A stretch of 7,155 bases of DNA from Saprospiraceae bacterium (GTDB taxonomy: Bacteria; Bacteroidota; Bacteroidia; Chitinophagales; Saprospiraceae). The notes below the pieces were generated by a model, which saw nothing but the letters and a program-made list of their open reading frames with translations, was not told the DNA's origin and did no database searches. The DNA lies in NCBI GenBank assembly GCA_013002475.1, contig JABDJM010000200.1, forward strand, positions 1 to 7,155, given 5' to 3'. Shown here in pieces: positions 6,445-7,155 of this stretch. Every line of letters begins with the position of its first letter. The first letter of the stretch is position 1. The translations under genes and the position numbers were made by a program.

Positions 6445-7155
6445 TTAAAAATCAATAATGGCACCCAAGTACATTCTTCTAGGTAAGCTGAAGAAGTTTG
6501 GATTCACCATTCTCCAATTGTAAGCATCCACAAACGCTTGCTCAAGATTCCTTATCTCTGCCTGTTCAATAGCAGCAATTCCATCTCCTGAAATCAGATA
6601 TCCATCATCAGATGGAGAACCTGTAGCTGGATATATGTTTACAATATTTCGCTGATCCAAAAGATTTTGAACCCTGAAGTAGATATTCATATTCAATGGA
6701 ACCTTTGCATCAGGTTTTGTCAAAAGAAAAGACTTATCAATTCTTAAGTTTACGGTACTATTCCATGGAAGTCGAGAGCCATTTATTTGACCGATAGTTC
6801 CAGTACCATTAAAAGGAGTTGCTCTCACTTTTGCAGTATATGGTCTTCCGGAAACGGCTGTCACCTGCATATTTAAACCTGTATTAGACAGAATATTTTT
6901 TCCGGCAATGGTAGGTCCATTATATTTTGCACCTGATCCATAACGATAATCGATGGTAGTTACGATCCTGTGTCTTTCGTCAAAATTAAGTGGGAAAAGG
7001 TTTCTAAGGTTACCTCTAGAACTTAGTCCTCTCTGAGAATCAGCATCAGATCCCGTTCCATCAGCAAATTGCAAAGTATAATTAGCGGTTAGCTGAATAT
7101 TGTTGGTCCTTCTTAGGTCATACTGAAATGAAAACCCTTTTACTGTTCCAAAGTC
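6445..7155 (-). CDS. TonB-dependent receptor, C-terminal barrel portion (truncated by window edge)
   Basis: The last 236 residues of an outer-membrane TonB-dependent receptor. The frame runs open to the right edge: bases 7155-7075 encode 27 further residues (DFGTVKGFSFQYDLRRTNN and on) ahead of a TTG at 7074-7072, so that TTG is an internal Leu and not a start. The sequence is alternating barrel strands and loops. NLFPLNFDERHRIVTTIDYR is a strand and turn typical of this receptor class, followed by NMQVTAVSGRPYTAK, NSTVNLRIDKSF and IYFRVQNLLDQRN. The protein ends on Phe (MYLGAIIDF), the usual terminal aromatic recognised by the barrel assembly machinery. The plug domain and TonB box are outside the window. 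It resembles receptors with an N-terminal carboxypeptidase-regulatory-like domain more than SusC, and no SusD gene follows. The substrate is unknown. The giant secreted-protein gene begins 40 bases downstream. Confidence 0.85.
   Translation of the reverse strand, partial: DFGTVKGFSFQYDLRRTNNIQLTANYTLQFADGTGSDADSQRGLSSRGNLRNLFPLNFDERHRIVTTIDYRYGSGAKYNGPTIAGKNILSNTGLNMQVTAVSGRPYTAKVRATPFNGTGTIGQINGSRLPWNSTVNLRIDKSFLLTKPDAKVPLNMNIYFRVQNLLDQRNIVNIYPATGSPSDDGYLISGDGIAAIEQAEIRNLEQAFVDAYNWRMVNPNFFSLPRRMYLGAIIDF

Noticed and set aside
7072..7074. TTG as the start of a 209-residue protein
   Set aside because: The frame stays open to the window edge and the upstream 27 residues continue barrel-like sequence, so this is an internal Leu of a truncated receptor.
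6445..7155. SusC-type receptor of a polysaccharide-utilisation locus
   Set aside because: No SusD gene follows, no carbohydrate enzymes are present, and the C-terminal strands are closer to receptors with carboxypeptidase-regulatory-like domains.

Overview
The window looks like a stretch of chromosome from a member of the Bacteroidota. The evidence is gene content. A TonB-dependent receptor, a very large secreted protein with a C-terminal sorting-type beta domain, and a PorV/PorQ-like outer-membrane barrel lie together. The RuvC, HIT and GreA sequences also have the look of this phylum. Start codons lack strong Shine-Dalgarno sequences, as is usual there. A free-living, possibly marine, lineage such as Saprospiria or Cytophagia is plausible, but the sequence alone does not settle the class.

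Left part (1-1180): the C-terminal half of ruvC (Holliday junction resolvase) enters from the left edge on the + strand and ends at 313. It converges on a minus-strand pair, greA (1180-707) followed 4 bases later by a HIT-family hydrolase (702-310). The stop codons of ruvC and the HIT gene overlap by 4 bases. These are housekeeping genes for recombination, transcription-elongation rescue and nucleotide hydrolysis.

Boundary (1181-1303): this is the longest non-coding gap, 123 bases. It holds a strong hairpin followed by a U7 run, reading on the minus strand. That fits a Rho-independent terminator for the gene cluster to its right, and it also sits only 40 bases ahead of greA. It also holds a 10-base direct repeat with 21-base spacing and a small hairpin in the greA leader.

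Right part (1304-7155): three minus-strand genes, read from the right edge. First is the C-terminal part of a TonB-dependent receptor (edge to 6445). After 40 bases comes a 1330-residue exported protein (6404-2412), and after 58 bases a 349-residue PorV/PorQ-like barrel (2353-1304). Shared strand, short gaps and a single strong terminator after the last gene suggest one transcription unit. By analogy with the type IX secretion system (T9SS), in which PorV carries cargo by its C-terminal domain, the barrel may handle or anchor the giant protein, and the receptor may be a surface partner. That is inference. The trio looks like a recurring Bacteroidota arrangement of unknown function, and it is the most interesting content here. 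No RNA gene, mobile element, CRISPR array or phage feature was seen.
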